Assembly (NCBI RefSeq): GCF_029320955.1 | Contig: NZ_CP119757.1 | Span: 2,914,001 to 2,978,000, forward strand | Reading direction: 5' to 3' | DNA length: 64,000 bases | From: Flavobacterium sp. YJ01 | GTDB lineage: Bacteria > Bacteroidota > Bacteroidia > Flavobacteriales > Flavobacteriaceae | Shown here: positions 44,373-54,024 of the stretch, piece after piece | How the letters are laid out: each line of letters opens with the position of its first letter | How positions within the stretch are numbered: position 1 is the first letter of the stretch | Notes under the pieces: generated by a model | What the model was told of the DNA's origin: nothing | What the model saw: the letters and a program-made list of their open reading frames with translations, nothing else | The model's database searches: none | Made by a program: the position numbers and the translations under genes

Positions 44373-45077
44373 ATGATAGCGCAGATTCCAGCACAGATTT
44401 ATAAGTCAGATTCAAGAGGCTTTTTCAATTCAGATAAGCACAATTGTTTTGCAACTTTTAATTTTGAACAATATCAAGATTTATCGAGAAACGCATTTGG
44501 ATCTTTAAAGATTTTAAACGAAGTAATACTTGCTCCGCAACAGCGCATTATTAGAGAAATAAAATCAAGGACAAATGTTATTATTCTGCCTTTATTTGGC
44601 GGAATTGAATACAAAGATAATTTGGGAAATACGGAGTTTCTGCGCGTAGATCAAATTCGGGTTCTCGCAGCAGATGATGAATTGACGGTTGAAATTTTTA
44701 ATCCATATAAGGATGAAAATGTGAGTTATTTGGAAATTGAATTTGATATGGGAAAACAATATTTCAAAAACTATTTTCAACAATATAAGTTCGATTTTAG
44801 CATGCATAATAAACTTCATTCTTTATTTGAGGTCGAAAGAGCACTAGGATTTATTGGACTTTATGATGGAAGAAAGCAAGGATCTTTTACTTTACGAAAT
44901 GCCAAAAACGGAATTTTCGTATTTGTGGTCAATGGAGCTTTTGAAGTTGAAGACCGACTTTTAGAAGCCAAAGACGGATTAGCTTTAAAAGAAACAGAAA
45001 AAATTGAATGGGAAGCGCTTTCAGAAAATGCAATTCTATTGGTTATCGAAGTTCCAATAAAAACACTTAATTCATGA
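44373..45077 (+). CDS. Pirin-like bicupin, metal site lost
   Basis: A 234-aa protein with a pirin/YhhW-like layout: RGFFNSDKHNCFATFNFEQY (residues 15-34), FGSLKILNEVILAPQQRI and a second cupin near residues 155-230. The metal-binding HPHRDMEI-type motif of quercetinase-active pirins is replaced by REIKSRTNVIILP, with no His in it, so an iron-dependent oxygenase activity is unlikely. It follows the dioxygenase gene by 21 bases and overlaps the next gene by four bases (ATGA). Possibly a binding or regulatory paralogue. Confidence 0.65.
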   Translation: MIAQIPAQIYKSDSRGFFNSDKHNCFATFNFEQYQDLSRNAFGSLKILNEVILAPQQRIIREIKSRTNVIILPLFGGIEYKDNLGNTEFLRVDQIRVLAADDELTVEIFNPYKDENVSYLEIEFDMGKQYFKNYFQQYKFDFSMHNKLHSLFEVERALGFIGLYDGRKQGSFTLRNAKNGIFVFVVNGAFEVEDRLLEAKDGLALKETEKIEWEALSENAILLVIEVPIKTLNS

Positions 45078-45580
45078 AGATTACTAAAATAAAGTTAGCG
45101 TATCGCATTGTAATCGATAATTCATCTTCATTTCTTTGGGATAAATATGTTTTTGAAGATACTTTCAAAGAATATCAAATGCAGAGTCAGCAGTTTAATT
45201 CGGTGGAAAATCCAAAGAATACTTTTAGAGAATTGCTGAGCGAGAATAAAAAAGCCAATCAGTTGCATTTCTTAACTGGAATTGCTGCAAGTGGATACGT
45301 AGAACAATTAAAAGGAAACTTTCACCGCGTTGCAGACGTTTTAGGGAACAACTATTTTCCTTTTATAAACTATCAATTAGACATTATAAATACAGATATT
45401 TCAGATTCATCAAAACATAAAATCGGAATCACTTTTTATTCGCCTTTATTACATTATTTCGGAATTATCGAAGGAAACTATCTTGTGTCTAAAGACATTG
45501 AAAACAAAAACGAATTCGGAACCATAATGTTTCCTGTTCAGAATAATTTATCTATTTGTTACATTCAGACAGAAAATTAA
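45074..45580 (+). CDS. Unknown protein, third gene of the dioxygenase operon
   Basis: A 168-aa cytoplasmic protein, no signal peptide. Features: KIKLAYRIVIDNSSSFLWDKYVF at the start, a charged middle, then HFLTGIAASGYVEQLKGNFH and a beta-rich end (KIGITFYSPLLHYFGIIEGNY). No family recognised. Start overlaps the pirin-like gene, so they are co-translated; a terminator follows. Confidence 0.6.
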   Translation: MKITKIKLAYRIVIDNSSSFLWDKYVFEDTFKEYQMQSQQFNSVENPKNTFRELLSENKKANQLHFLTGIAASGYVEQLKGNFHRVADVLGNNYFPFINYQLDIINTDISDSSKHKIGITFYSPLLHYFGIIEGNYLVSKDIENKNEFGTIMFPVQNNLSICYIQTEN

Positions 45581-45618
45581 ACCTCCAAAAACAAAAAATT
45601 GTCTATTTTCATTTTTTG

Positions 45619-45658
45619 CCTTTCCTGTTTTTCTGTTGACAGGAAAGGTTTTTTTATT
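45619..45658 (+). terminator. Terminator of the dioxygenase operon
   Basis: 10-bp arms CCTTTCCTGT / ACAGGAAAGG and a T-run, 38 bases after the last stop codon. Confidence 0.88.
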
Positions 45659-45794
45659 TTTAGTAGTAATGAATTACAGTCTAAAATTGTTTTTATTCTT
45701 AAATAAATCAATTTTTTTGTAAATTTATAACGTTTTCGTTCTTTTTATTGCTTCTTTTTTAGTTTATTCGAATTTATTAGAAGTCTAAAAGTCC

Positions 45795-45802
45795 TATATT
45801 TG
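45795..45802 (+). promoter_or_regulatory. -7 promoter element of pgk
   Basis: TATATTTG matches TAnnTTTG, 34 bases before the ATG; -33 box not clear. Confidence 0.55.
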
Positions 45803-45836
45803 TTTTTCTTTCTAAAAAAAACTAAAAATTATCAAG

Positions 45837-47024
45837 ATGAAAACTTTAAACGATTTCGATTTTAAAAATAAAAAAGCAATTATCCGTGTTGACTTCAACG
45901 TGCCTTTGGATGAGAATTTTAATGTAACTGATACAACACGTATTGAAGCTGCTAAACCTACAATTGATGCTATTTTAGCGCAAGGCGGAAGTGTGATTTT
46001 AATGTCGCATTTAGGAAGACCAAAAGGAGCAGAAGAGAAATATTCTCTAAAACATATTTTAAGTACAGCTTCTGATATTTTAGGGGTTCCAGTAAAATTT
46101 GCTGAGAATTGCGTTGGAGAAGCAGCTCAAGCAGCAGCAAAAGATTTAAAACCAGGTGAAGTTTTATTATTAGAAAATTTACGTTTTCATGCTGAAGAAG
46201 AAGCTGGAGATGTAGCTTTCGCTAAAGAATTGGCTTCTCTTGGAGATGTTTATGTAAATGATGCATTTGGTACAGCTCACAGAGCACACGCATCGACTAC
46301 AATTATTGCACAATTCTTCCCGAACGATAAAACTTTCGGAACATTATTAGCAAAAGAAATTGAAAGTTTAAATAAAGTATTAAAAAACAGCGAAAAACCT
46401 GTAACTGCCGTTCTTGGTGGTTCTAAAGTTTCTTCTAAAATCACGGTTATCGAAAATATCTTAGATAAAGTAGATCACATGATTATTGGTGGAGGAATGA
46501 CTTTTACTTTCATTAAAGCACAAGGCGGAAAAATCGGTGAGTCTATCTGCGAAGATGACAAATTAGATTTAGCTTTAGAAATTTTAAGATTAGCAAAAGA
46601 GAAAAATGTACAAGTTCACATTCCTGTTGATGTTGTTGCTGCTGACGATTTTTCGAATACAGCCAATACTCAAATTGTAGATGTAACTGCAATTCCTGAT
46701 GGATGGCAAGGTTTAGACGCAGGTCCAAAATCTTTAGAGAACTTCAAAAAAGTAATTTTAGAGTCAAAAACAATTCTTTGGAACGGTCCATTAGGTGTTT
46801 TTGAAATGGAAACTTTCTCTAAAGGAACAATTGCATTAGGAGATTATATCGCAGAAGCTACCGCAAATGGAGCATTTTCATTAGTTGGAGGTGGAGATTC
46901 TGTTGCGGCTGTAAAACAGTTCGGATTCGAAGATAAAATGAGCTATGTTTCTACTGGTGGTGGGGCAATGCTTGAGATGTTAGAAGGAAGAATTTTACCT
47001 GGAATCGCTGCTATTTTAGACTAA
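45837..47024 (+). CDS. pgk: Phosphoglycerate kinase
   Basis: A 395-aa glycolytic enzyme that makes ATP from 1,3-bisphosphoglycerate. Family motifs in order: RVDFNVPLD (residues 17-25), MSHLGRPKG (about 58-66), [52 protein letters not shown] and the ATP-binding [10 protein letters not shown] and [12 protein letters not shown]. Length is standard. Monocistronic by promoter evidence; the next gene has its own -7 box 50 bases downstream. Confidence 0.98.
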   Translation: MKTLNDFDFKNKKAIIRVDFNVPLDENFNVTDTTRIEAAKPTIDAILAQGGSVILMSHLGRPKGAEEKYSLKHILSTASDILGVPVKFAENCVGEAAQAAAKDLKPGEVLLLENLRFHAEEEAGDVAFAKELASLGDVYVNDAFGTAHRAHASTTIIAQFFPNDKTFGTLLAKEIESLNKVLKNSEKPVTAVLGGSKVSSKITVIENILDKVDHMIIGGGMTFTFIKAQGGKIGESICEDDKLDLALEILRLAKEKNVQVHIPVDVVAADDFSNTANTQIVDVTAIPDGWQGLDAGPKSLENFKKVILESKTILWNGPLGVFEMETFSKGTIALGDYIAEATANGAFSLVGGGDSVAAVKQFGFEDKMSYVSTGGGAMLEMLEGRILPGIAAILD

Positions 47025-47072
47025 AATATCACAATTAACATTTTTTTAATTAGTTTTCTTCGATAAAGAACT

Positions 47073-47080
47073 TATTTTTG
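47073..47080 (+). promoter_or_regulatory. -7 promoter element of the transglycosylase gene
   Basis: TATTTTTG, 54 bases before the chosen ATG at 47135. Confidence 0.45.
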
Positions 47081-47134
47081 CAAAAGTACACTTCTCGTAA
47101 TTATTTGAATTACAGAATTTTAAAAAAATGTTAT

Positions 47135-48955
47135 ATGATTGTAAGGAAAATATCATTAGTGGTTTCTGCTTTCTTTACGATGGCTGCCTTTTCACAAGAA
47201 ACAGCATCGAATTTTGAAAGTAAGCCCGAAGTTAAGGTAACATATTTAGACTCTATAAAAAGTACATTCAAAAAAAATGAACTAGCTTCAAAAGTAGATA
47301 GTTTATGGATGAACGAATTAGTAAGTCTAGATATATATGAAGACCTGACCAAAGACATTCAAACCATCAACAAAGACGTTACGGTTGATGAAGAATTGCC
47401 AACAGAATTGCTAAAACAACGTTTGGCAGCAATGAATGAGAAATCACCTTTTGAGATTGAATACAATCAAGGTTTAGAAAATATAATAAAGTCATTTCTT
47501 AAGAACCGTAAAAAATCGTTTTCTCGATTAATGGCTTTATCAGAATATTATTTCCCAATCTTTGAGGAAGCTTTTGCCAAACAAAATGTTCCTTTGGAAA
47601 TAAAATATTTAGCTGTTGTAGAATCTGCTTTAAATCCTAAAGCAGTTTCTAGAATGGGCGCTACGGGACTTTGGCAATTTATGTACGGAACCGGAAAACA
47701 ATACGCTTTAAAAATCGATTCTTATATCGATGAAAGAAGCGATCCTCTTAAAGCTACAGCTGCATGTTCAGAATACATGACCAAAATGTACAATATTTTT
47801 GGCGACTGGGAACTGGTTTTAGCTTCTTACAATTCAGGTCCAGGAAATGTTACCAAAGCAATTCGTCGTTCTGGCGGAAAAACAAAATACTGGGACATTC
47901 GCAATTATCTTCCAAGAGAAACTCAAGGTTACGTTCCAGCTTTCTTAGCAACAATGTACCTTTTCGAATATCACAAAGAACACGGAATTAATCCAGAAAG
48001 AGCAGTAGTTAAAAACTTCGAAACGGATACTGTAGCAATCAAAAATCAAATGTCTTTCAAACAGATTGCCGATTTATTAGATATGCCACAATCTCAAATT
48101 CAGCTTTTAAATCCATCGTATAAAATGGGTGTTGTTCCGTTTTATCAAGGAGAACAACATTTTATTCGTCTTCCAAAAGATAAAATTGCAACTTTTGTGT
48201 CTAACGAACCGCAGATTTATGCTTACGTAAAGTATGACTCTGAAATGAAATCGACTTCATCTAGATTGGCTGTAAAATATGCTCCAAAAGCAAAACCTGC
48301 AACGGTTAAACCAGCGGCAATTGAAAAGAATAACAGCGATTTCGAGTTTTATAAAGTTAGAAAAGGAGATAATCTGGGAGCAATTGCCTCTAAATACGAT
48401 GTAAGTATTTCTGATATCAAGAAATGGAATAACTTAAAAACAAATTCAGTTGCAATTGGAAGAAGTTTAAAAATTAAATCTGAAGAAGAAACACCTGTTA
48501 AAGCTAATCCAATTAACGATAAAAGAGAAGAAGCTATCGCAGCTACTGACGAAAAATCAAAGTCTGGAGGTGTTGATATGGACTATGTTGTAGTAGCGGG
48601 TGATAATTTAGGTAGTATTGCAAAGAAATTCGGTACGACTATTGCGGAGTTAAAAGAACTTAATAATTTGACTTCAAATAATATTGGTTTAGGAAAAACA
48701 ATTATTATTTCGAAAGCAGCAATAGTTATTGAAGAACCTGCAACAACAACGGCAATTGCATCAAACTCGGTTGATTCATTTAAGAAAAAAGCAGTTTCTA
48801 AAAACGTTGGTGAAGATTATTACGTTAAAAAAGGAGACTCTTTATACAGTATTTCTAAAAAATATCCTGGAGTAACAATTTCAGATATTAAAAAATGGAA
48901 TGGTATTAAAGATGAAGATATTAAACCGGGAATGAAACTTAAAATAAACGGATAA
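47135..48955 (+). CDS. mltD: LysM-containing lytic transglycosylase, MltD-like
   Basis: A 606-aa protein. The frame is open from a TTG at 47078, but the ATG at 47135 gives a signal peptide (MIVRKISLVVSAFFTMAAFSQ). The SLT domain (about residues 130-290) has the catalytic Glu in VVESALNPKAVSRMGATGLW and later YNSGPGN. Three LysM modules follow (about 400-450, 485-530, 555-605), each with KGDNLGAIASKY- or GDSLYSISKKY-like cores that bind peptidoglycan. It cuts glycan strands with 1,6-anhydro ends during wall turnover. A DUF4837 lipoprotein gene follows by 47 bases and is probably co-transcribed. Confidence 0.92.
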   Translation: MIVRKISLVVSAFFTMAAFSQETASNFESKPEVKVTYLDSIKSTFKKNELASKVDSLWMNELVSLDIYEDLTKDIQTINKDVTVDEELPTELLKQRLAAMNEKSPFEIEYNQGLENIIKSFLKNRKKSFSRLMALSEYYFPIFEEAFAKQNVPLEIKYLAVVESALNPKAVSRMGATGLWQFMYGTGKQYALKIDSYIDERSDPLKATAACSEYMTKMYNIFGDWELVLASYNSGPGNVTKAIRRSGGKTKYWDIRNYLPRETQGYVPAFLATMYLFEYHKEHGINPERAVVKNFETDTVAIKNQMSFKQIADLLDMPQSQIQLLNPSYKMGVVPFYQGEQHFIRLPKDKIATFVSNEPQIYAYVKYDSEMKSTSSRLAVKYAPKAKPATVKPAAIEKNNSDFEFYKVRKGDNLGAIASKYDVSISDIKKWNNLKTNSVAIGRSLKIKSEEETPVKANPINDKREEAIAATDEKSKSGGVDMDYVVVAGDNLGSIAKKFGTTIAELKELNNLTSNNIGLGKTIIISKAAIVIEEPATTTAIASNSVDSFKKKAVSKNVGEDYYVKKGDSLYSISKKYPGVTISDIKKWNGIKDEDIKPGMKLKING

Positions 48956-49002
48956 ATACAAAATCTTATTTAAATTTGGGTTTTATTTCATAAATTAAGA
49001 AA

Positions 49003-49971
49003 ATGAATAAAACCCATTTTTTATTGCTATTACTTCCATTTTTTCTGATTTCATGTTTCAAAGGTGAAAAACAAAATGAAACTGCTTCAGGAAAAACCAA
49101 TACCATTTCGGTCATAATTGATGACCAACTTTGGTACGGTGAAGTTGGTGATAGTATTCGAAATAAATTTGCTTCGCCAGTTCTTGGACTTACGCAAGAA
49201 GAACCGCTTTTTACCATCAATCAATATCCTGCCAGATTATTAGAAGGCTTTGTTACCGATAGCCGAAGCATTATTGTGGTAAAAAAAGCGCCAGTCGATA
49301 AATTCGAAATCATTCGAAATAAAGCGTTGCCTCACAACACTTTTCGCATTTACGGAAAATCTGTAGATGATCTTATCTGTAGTATCGAATTAAATTCTGC
49401 TCAAATTATAAAAGAAATTCACGACGCAGAAATCAAAAAAATTCAAGAAGATAACAGCACTTCGTTATTGAATAAAGCTATCATAAAGAATAAATTCCAC
49501 ATAAATATTCAGATTCCAACAGGTTATGAATATATGTCGCACAAGAAGAAATTTATTTGGCTGAAGAAAGAAATCATTAGTGGAAACACAAGTTTATTGC
49601 TGTATCAGATTCCTCTTAACAACTTTAAAAAGAAAAAAGATGTTATAAACGCTATTGTAAAAATGCGTGATTCTGTTGGAAAATACATTCAAGGACGTGA
49701 ACAAAATACACAAATGATCACCAGCGAAGCGTACGCACCATATTTTTCAAAAGTAAAACTTGACAACAAAGACGCTTACGAAACAAAAGGAACTTGGGAG
49801 TTGAAAAATGATTTCATGACGGGACCTTTTATTAATTATGCCATTTTAGACGAAACCTTCAATAGAGTTTTAGTGATTGAAGGATTCTGCTATTCTCCTT
49901 CTCATCAAGAACGTGATTTAATGTTAGAACTAGAAGCTATAATCAAAACAGTCAAAATCGACAAACGGTAA
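49003..49971 (+). CDS. DUF4837 family lipoprotein
   Basis: A 322-aa lipoprotein (signal MNKTHFLLLLLPFFLISC, lipobox FLISC). The mature part begins with NTISVIIDDQLWYGEVGDSIRN and contains alternating beta-strands and helices, matching the DUF4837 group found in Flavobacteriia. Typically this gene follows mltD or lies near cell-wall genes. Function unknown. The end KVDIDK-type tail is charged. No enzyme motif seen. Confidence 0.8.
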   Translation: MNKTHFLLLLLPFFLISCFKGEKQNETASGKTNTISVIIDDQLWYGEVGDSIRNKFASPVLGLTQEEPLFTINQYPARLLEGFVTDSRSIIVVKKAPVDKFEIIRNKALPHNTFRIYGKSVDDLICSIELNSAQIIKEIHDAEIKKIQEDNSTSLLNKAIIKNKFHINIQIPTGYEYMSHKKKFIWLKKEIISGNTSLLLYQIPLNNFKKKKDVINAIVKMRDSVGKYIQGREQNTQMITSEAYAPYFSKVKLDNKDAYETKGTWELKNDFMTGPFINYAILDETFNRVLVIEGFCYSPSHQERDLMLELEAIIKTVKIDKR

Positions 49972-49979
49972 GAGGTTTT

Positions 49980-50115
49980 GTTTCAAGTTTCAGGTTTGAA
50001 GTTTCAAGTTCATGCAAAAGAAAAAAATTACGCTCTTCGCGCAATCCTTAGCAAACTTTTCGGTTAAAAAGACAAAGTATATAAAACCTGAAACTTGAAA
50101 CTTCAAACTTGAAAC
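49980..50115. repeat. Iterated inverted repeat (TTTCAAGT family)
   Basis: Left arm GTTTCAAGTTTCAGGTTTGA (49980-49999) continues to 50010; right arm with AAACTTGAAACTTCAAACTT ends at 50115. Both are built from TTTCAAG/GAAACTT words, so they pair in several registers. Between them lies a stretch ACGCTCTTCGCGCAATCCTT similar to the GCAAAG-type repeat of the GxxExxY flanks. Confidence 0.6.
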
Positions 50116-50162
50116 AAAAAATTCCGTAACTTTATTCGTAACAAACATAAAAACAAATAGTT

Positions 50163-50804
50163 ATGAAAAAAGTAACCACCGCATTAGCAATTATAACAAT
50201 GTGTTTTGTTTCTTGCAAAAAAGAAGTAAAAACAGAAGTTGCAACAGCATCAGATTCTGTTGCTGTTAAAACCGAAGAACCACTTATTGAAGAACCAGTA
50301 GATTCTGCAGCACAAATGAAAGCCTGGCAAGAATATGCAACACCAGGAAACCCTCATAAAATGATGGCAGACGAAGTTGGAACTTGGAATTGCGATATGA
50401 CTTTCTGGTATGAACCAAATGGAAAACCAGAAAAAGCAAATTCAGTAGCCGTTATTAGAATGATTTTGGGCGGACGTTATCAAGAATCAGATTATAAAGG
50501 AACCATGATGGGACAGCCTTTTGAAGGAAAAAGTACTTTAGCCTACAATAATGCTAGTCAAGAATATACGACAACTTTTATTGATAATATGGGAACTGGA
50601 ATGATGGTTGCCATGGGAAAATACGATGAAAGCAAAAAAAGTATGGAACTAAAAGGCGAGATGGTCAATCCTGTTAATGGTAAAAAAACACCGTACAGAG
50701 AAGTGTATACGATTGTGGATCCAAAAACTAGAAAAATGGAAATGTACGATGTCAAAAACGGCTCAGAATATAAAAGCATGGAAATTGTAATGACTAAAAA
50801 GTAG
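50163..50804 (+). CDS. DUF1579 family lipoprotein
   Basis: A 213-aa protein with a lipoprotein signal (MKKVTTALAIITMCFVSC). After an acidic linker, residues 60-213 match the DUF1579 domain: EVGTWNCDMTFWYEPNGKPE, GGRYQESDYKG, STLAYNNASQEYTTTFIDNMGTGM and EVYTIVDPKTRKMEMYD. A lipocalin-like beta-barrel is expected. Function unknown. Single gene. Confidence 0.82.
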   Translation: MKKVTTALAIITMCFVSCKKEVKTEVATASDSVAVKTEEPLIEEPVDSAAQMKAWQEYATPGNPHKMMADEVGTWNCDMTFWYEPNGKPEKANSVAVIRMILGGRYQESDYKGTMMGQPFEGKSTLAYNNASQEYTTTFIDNMGTGMMVAMGKYDESKKSMELKGEMVNPVNGKKTPYREVYTIVDPKTRKMEMYDVKNGSEYKSMEIVMTKK

Positions 50805-50814
50805 TTTTTTTTTA

Positions 50815-50949
50815 GGTACAAAGGAACAAAGTTGCAAAGGCACAAAGGTTTATTCTATGAGATATGACTTTGTGTCTTTTCGATTTTTATAAAAAACTTT
50901 ATCACAGCTAAAAAATAATTTAACTTAGCGCCTTCGTGCCTTTGTGGCA
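50815..50949. repeat. ACAAAGG-type iterated repeat
   Basis: Left part: GGTACAAAGGAACAAAGTTG and GCAAAGGCACAAAGG; right part (50922-50949): CTTAGCGCCTTCGTGCCTTT in opposite sense. The right part runs into the GTG of the next frame, which is a further reason to prefer the ATG at 50962. Confidence 0.55.
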
Positions 50950-50961
50950 AAAAAAGAAAGA

Positions 50962-51411
50962 ATGGAATTAAAATGGAAAATAAAGCCTTTTGAGGCATTA
51001 AATGTAAATGAGCTATATGATTTGCTCAAACTTAGAAGTGAAATCTTTGTAGTGGAGCAAAATTGCGTTTATTTGGATCTTGATGGCAAAGACAAAAAAG
51101 CTTTACACCTAATGGGAGAATATGAAGGCAAAATTGTGGCGTACTCTCGTTTATTCGATGCCGGAATTTCATTCGATAATGCTTCAATCGGAAGAGTAAC
51201 TGTTGATGCCAATTATAGAGACAGAAAATGGGGGCATGAATTAATGCAAGTCGCAATTGCTGAAATTAAATCTAATTTCGGAAAAGATAAAATAACAATT
51301 GGAGCGCAATTGTATTTAAAGAAATTCTACGAAAGCCACGGTTTTGTGCAGACGAGCGAAATGTATTTAGAAGATGATATTGAGCATATTGAGATGATTC
51401 GAGATATATAA
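50962..51411 (+). CDS. ElaA-type GNAT acetyltransferase
   Basis: A 149-aa protein of the ElaA group: WKIKPFEALNVNELYDLLKL, SEIFVVEQNCVYLDLDGKD, AYSRLFDAGIS, IGRVTVDANYRDRKWGHELM and a C-terminal FYESHGFV. Cytoplasmic acetyl-CoA dependent transferase, substrate not known. The frame is open upstream to a GTG at 50944 but that lies in a repeat, so the ATG at 50962 is taken. Convergent with ctpA, sharing a terminator. Confidence 0.85.
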   Translation: MELKWKIKPFEALNVNELYDLLKLRSEIFVVEQNCVYLDLDGKDKKALHLMGEYEGKIVAYSRLFDAGISFDNASIGRVTVDANYRDRKWGHELMQVAIAEIKSNFGKDKITIGAQLYLKKFYESHGFVQTSEMYLEDDIEHIEMIRDI

Positions 51412-51430
51412 TTTTTCAAATTTATTATTA

Positions 51431-51470
51431 AAAAGAAGCCCGCTAGTTATTTTCTAGCGGGCTTCTTTTT
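51431..51470. terminator. Bidirectional terminator elaA/ctpA
   Basis: Arms AAGAAGCCCGCTAG / CTAGCGGGCTTCTT, 7-base loop, T-run on both strands, right at the convergent ends. Confidence 0.93.
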
Positions 51471-53106
51471 ACATTTTTAAAATCGTCTTATATTCAGTTT
51501 GATTGTTCAATACACTCACAGCTCTTTTGATTTCAGAATTGTTTTTAATATAAAACTGATACAAACCTTCTTGATATTGATATCTTTTAATCAATTCTTC
51601 TTGAATCATATTTTTGATTTCCTTTTGGTTTTTATCCAATAAAGTAGTTTCGCTTTTCTCCAAAGCGGCTAATAATTGCTGATATTCAGGAGCAATGGTT
51701 TCGTCTATTTTTTCATTTTTAGCTGCAGCTAAAGTATTTCTCAAAGCAACTTCGGTTTCTGTATCAAAAGAGATTTTGTTGGTTTTCAAATATTGTTTGA
51801 AAGCCGTATAATCTGCATCTGAAATAGTTGGAATCTTATCTCCCAAATTCGGATTTTTGTAATAATAAGTCGTTGCATAATCAAAAACACCATCGTTTTT
51901 AATCAAAGCCGTAGCAATCGGACTAATTTTAGTTTCTTCTAATTCAATATCTGGTAAAACACCTCCGCCATCATAAACCGTTCTTCCTTTTCTGGTTTTG
52001 AAAGCATTAAAATTCTTCGCATCCGTTTTTTGAGCGATTCCATTTTTGTCTTTATGCGCATAATCCAACGCTTGAATACATCTTCCTGAAGGTGTATAAT
52101 ATCTTGAAATCGTTACTTTTAGCTGAGTTCCATATGTTAAATCAACAGAACGTTGCACCAAACCTTTTCCGAAACTTCTGCTTCCTAAAACAACCGCACG
52201 ATCTAAATCTTGTAATGCGCCCGAAACAATTTCAGATGCCGAAGCACTTCTTCCGTTTACTAAAATGGCCAGTGGAATTTGAGTGTCAACCGGTTCTTTT
52301 TGTGTTTTATACGTATTGTTGTGTTTTTCGATTCTCGATTTAGTCGTTACAATTACTTCATTCTTCGGAACAAATAAATTACAAATGTCAATCGCTTCAT
52401 TTAATAAACCTCCAGGATTTCCTCTTAAATCTAAAACAATTTGCGTTGCGCCGTCGGCTTTTAATTTTTCAAGTGCTTCTTTTACCTCGTTTGAAGCTTT
52501 TCTGCTAAAATGTGCCAAAACAATATATCCCGTTTTTTCATCAATTTTTCCGTAGAAAGGAACTGACTTAATATCTACTTCATCTAAAACCAAAACCGTC
52601 GTAAAAGGTTTTCCCTGACGCAGATATTTGATATTAATTTTAGTGTTTTTTGTTCCCTTTAATAATTGAGAAGCATCGTCTTTAAAATCGGCAATTAAGA
52701 CATCGCCAATTTGAATAATTTCGTCGCCTGCTTTTAGACCAGCTTTATCGGCTGGATAATTTTTATAAGGTTCGCGAACAATTAAGCGATCTTTTTTTCT
52801 AGAAATCAATGCGCCGATTCCTGTATATTCGCCAGTATTATTGATTTTGAAATTTACCACATCTTGTTCGTTAAAATAAACCGTATACGGATCTAAACTT
52901 CCCAACATGCTTTTGATCGCTTTATCCATCAAATCGCCAGGATTCGTTTCGTCTACATAATTGGTGTTTACGGCTTTAAACAACGTTGTGAAAATTTCGA
53001 TCTGCTTGGCAATTTCGAAAAAATCTTCTTTAAAACTGGTTCCAACAAACAACATTCCCGCCGCAGCGACTGGTATAATAAATTTCTTTTTGAAATACGG
53101 ATACAT
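51469..53106 (-). CDS. ctpA: Carboxy-terminal processing protease (S41)
   Basis: A 545-aa periplasmic protease with an N-terminal helix (FIIPVAAAGMLFVGTSF). A PDZ domain (about residues 85-170, GIGALISRKKDRLIV, AGLKAGDEIIQIG) precedes the S41 peptidase (about 195-380). The catalytic Ser is in VNGRSASASEIVSGALQD and the Lys in GSRSFGKGLVQRS, 26 residues later, as expected. The C-terminal 150 residues are helical. It trims or clears envelope proteins. Starts two bases after the stop of the DUF4349 gene; the two are one transcription unit, likely with rnpA further upstream. Confidence 0.93.
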   Translation of the reverse strand: MYPYFKKKFIIPVAAAGMLFVGTSFKEDFFEIAKQIEIFTTLFKAVNTNYVDETNPGDLMDKAIKSMLGSLDPYTVYFNEQDVVNFKINNTGEYTGIGALISRKKDRLIVREPYKNYPADKAGLKAGDEIIQIGDVLIADFKDDASQLLKGTKNTKINIKYLRQGKPFTTVLVLDEVDIKSVPFYGKIDEKTGYIVLAHFSRKASNEVKEALEKLKADGATQIVLDLRGNPGGLLNEAIDICNLFVPKNEVIVTTKSRIEKHNNTYKTQKEPVDTQIPLAILVNGRSASASEIVSGALQDLDRAVVLGSRSFGKGLVQRSVDLTYGTQLKVTISRYYTPSGRCIQALDYAHKDKNGIAQKTDAKNFNAFKTRKGRTVYDGGGVLPDIELEETKISPIATALIKNDGVFDYATTYYYKNPNLGDKIPTISDADYTAFKQYLKTNKISFDTETEVALRNTLAAAKNEKIDETIAPEYQQLLAALEKSETTLLDKNQKEIKNMIQEELIKRYQYQEGLYQFYIKNNSEIKRAVSVLNNQTEYKTILKM

Positions 53107-53108
53107 GA

Positions 53109-53954
53109 TTATTCTTTTTTTCTTCTTTTTAATCTTTTTCTAATAAAATAGGCAAATACAACAAACAAAATTACAAAAGGCCAAGCACTTAATAATGAAA
53201 TCAATAAATCGGATAAAGTATAGAATCCAGATTCAATTGCACTCCAAAGTTTGGAACCGTAAGATATTTTAACACCTTCTTTTTCAGGTATTGTTTTGTA
53301 AAATTCAATTGTAACTGTGCTTTCAGAAACACGACTTTCTAAATATTTCAGCTGACCTTCTTTGGCTTCAATTTCTTCGCGAATAGCAGAAATTTGTTCT
53401 TCAATTTCTAAAATCTCACTGACTTTGTTCGCTTTCTTTAAAATTTCAAGATAACGTTCTTCTAGTTTTTTCTTGGTTTTTAATCTCGAAGTAAGATCAA
53501 TATATTGTTCTGTAACATCTTGAGCAGAAATAGTTTTTACTTCAAAATACGAAACACCTTTAGAAATATCATTTATAAAACGGTCAAAATTCTGGCCTGG
53601 TACTTTTATAGTAAGATTTCTGAAAACAGTTGCAAAATCTTTTCCCTCAGAATCGTTTATTATTCTGGCTCTACTATTAGCAACAGCTTTTTGAATTTGC
53701 CCAAAAGAATTTTCTAAATTATCAGTTTCAAATTTTAAAGTCGCTTCTTTAATGATTTTTTGCTCAATTTTTTCTTTATCCTTTGGAGCTGGTGGTGGAG
53801 AAGCCGGATCCGGACTTCTGTCGTAAGAGTTGCTTTCTGCTTTTGCAGGCATTTTTACAGCAGAAATAACGATGTTTTCATCAGCTGAAGCATCAGCTTT
53901 ATTGCAGCCAGAAAGAATTAAAACTAAAGATAATAAAAAGAAAATGTGACGCAT
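53109..53954 (-). CDS. DUF4349 lipoprotein
   Basis: A 281-aa protein. Lipoprotein signal MRHIFFLLSLVLILSGC. Residues 65-240 match DUF4349, with KEATLKFETDNLENSFGQI, a coiled coil at about 160-205 (KKLEERYLEILKKANK) and VTIEFYK. A single membrane helix near the C-terminus (AWPFVILFVVFAYF, about 258-272) is followed by RKRLKRRKK. The lipid at one end and the helix at the other would place it across or within the envelope. Function unknown. Overlap-close with ctpA downstream. Confidence 0.8.
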   Translation of the reverse strand: MRHIFFLLSLVLILSGCNKADASADENIVISAVKMPAKAESNSYDRSPDPASPPPAPKDKEKIEQKIIKEATLKFETDNLENSFGQIQKAVANSRARIINDSEGKDFATVFRNLTIKVPGQNFDRFINDISKGVSYFEVKTISAQDVTEQYIDLTSRLKTKKKLEERYLEILKKANKVSEILEIEEQISAIREEIEAKEGQLKYLESRVSESTVTIEFYKTIPEKEGVKISYGSKLWSAIESGFYTLSDLLISLLSAWPFVILFVVFAYFIRKRLKRRKKE

Positions 53955-54024
53955 AAAGTTTCAATTTAAATCTAAAACTACGATTTTTTTGTCTAAGTTG
54001 CTTATTAATCTTACGTTTTGAAAT

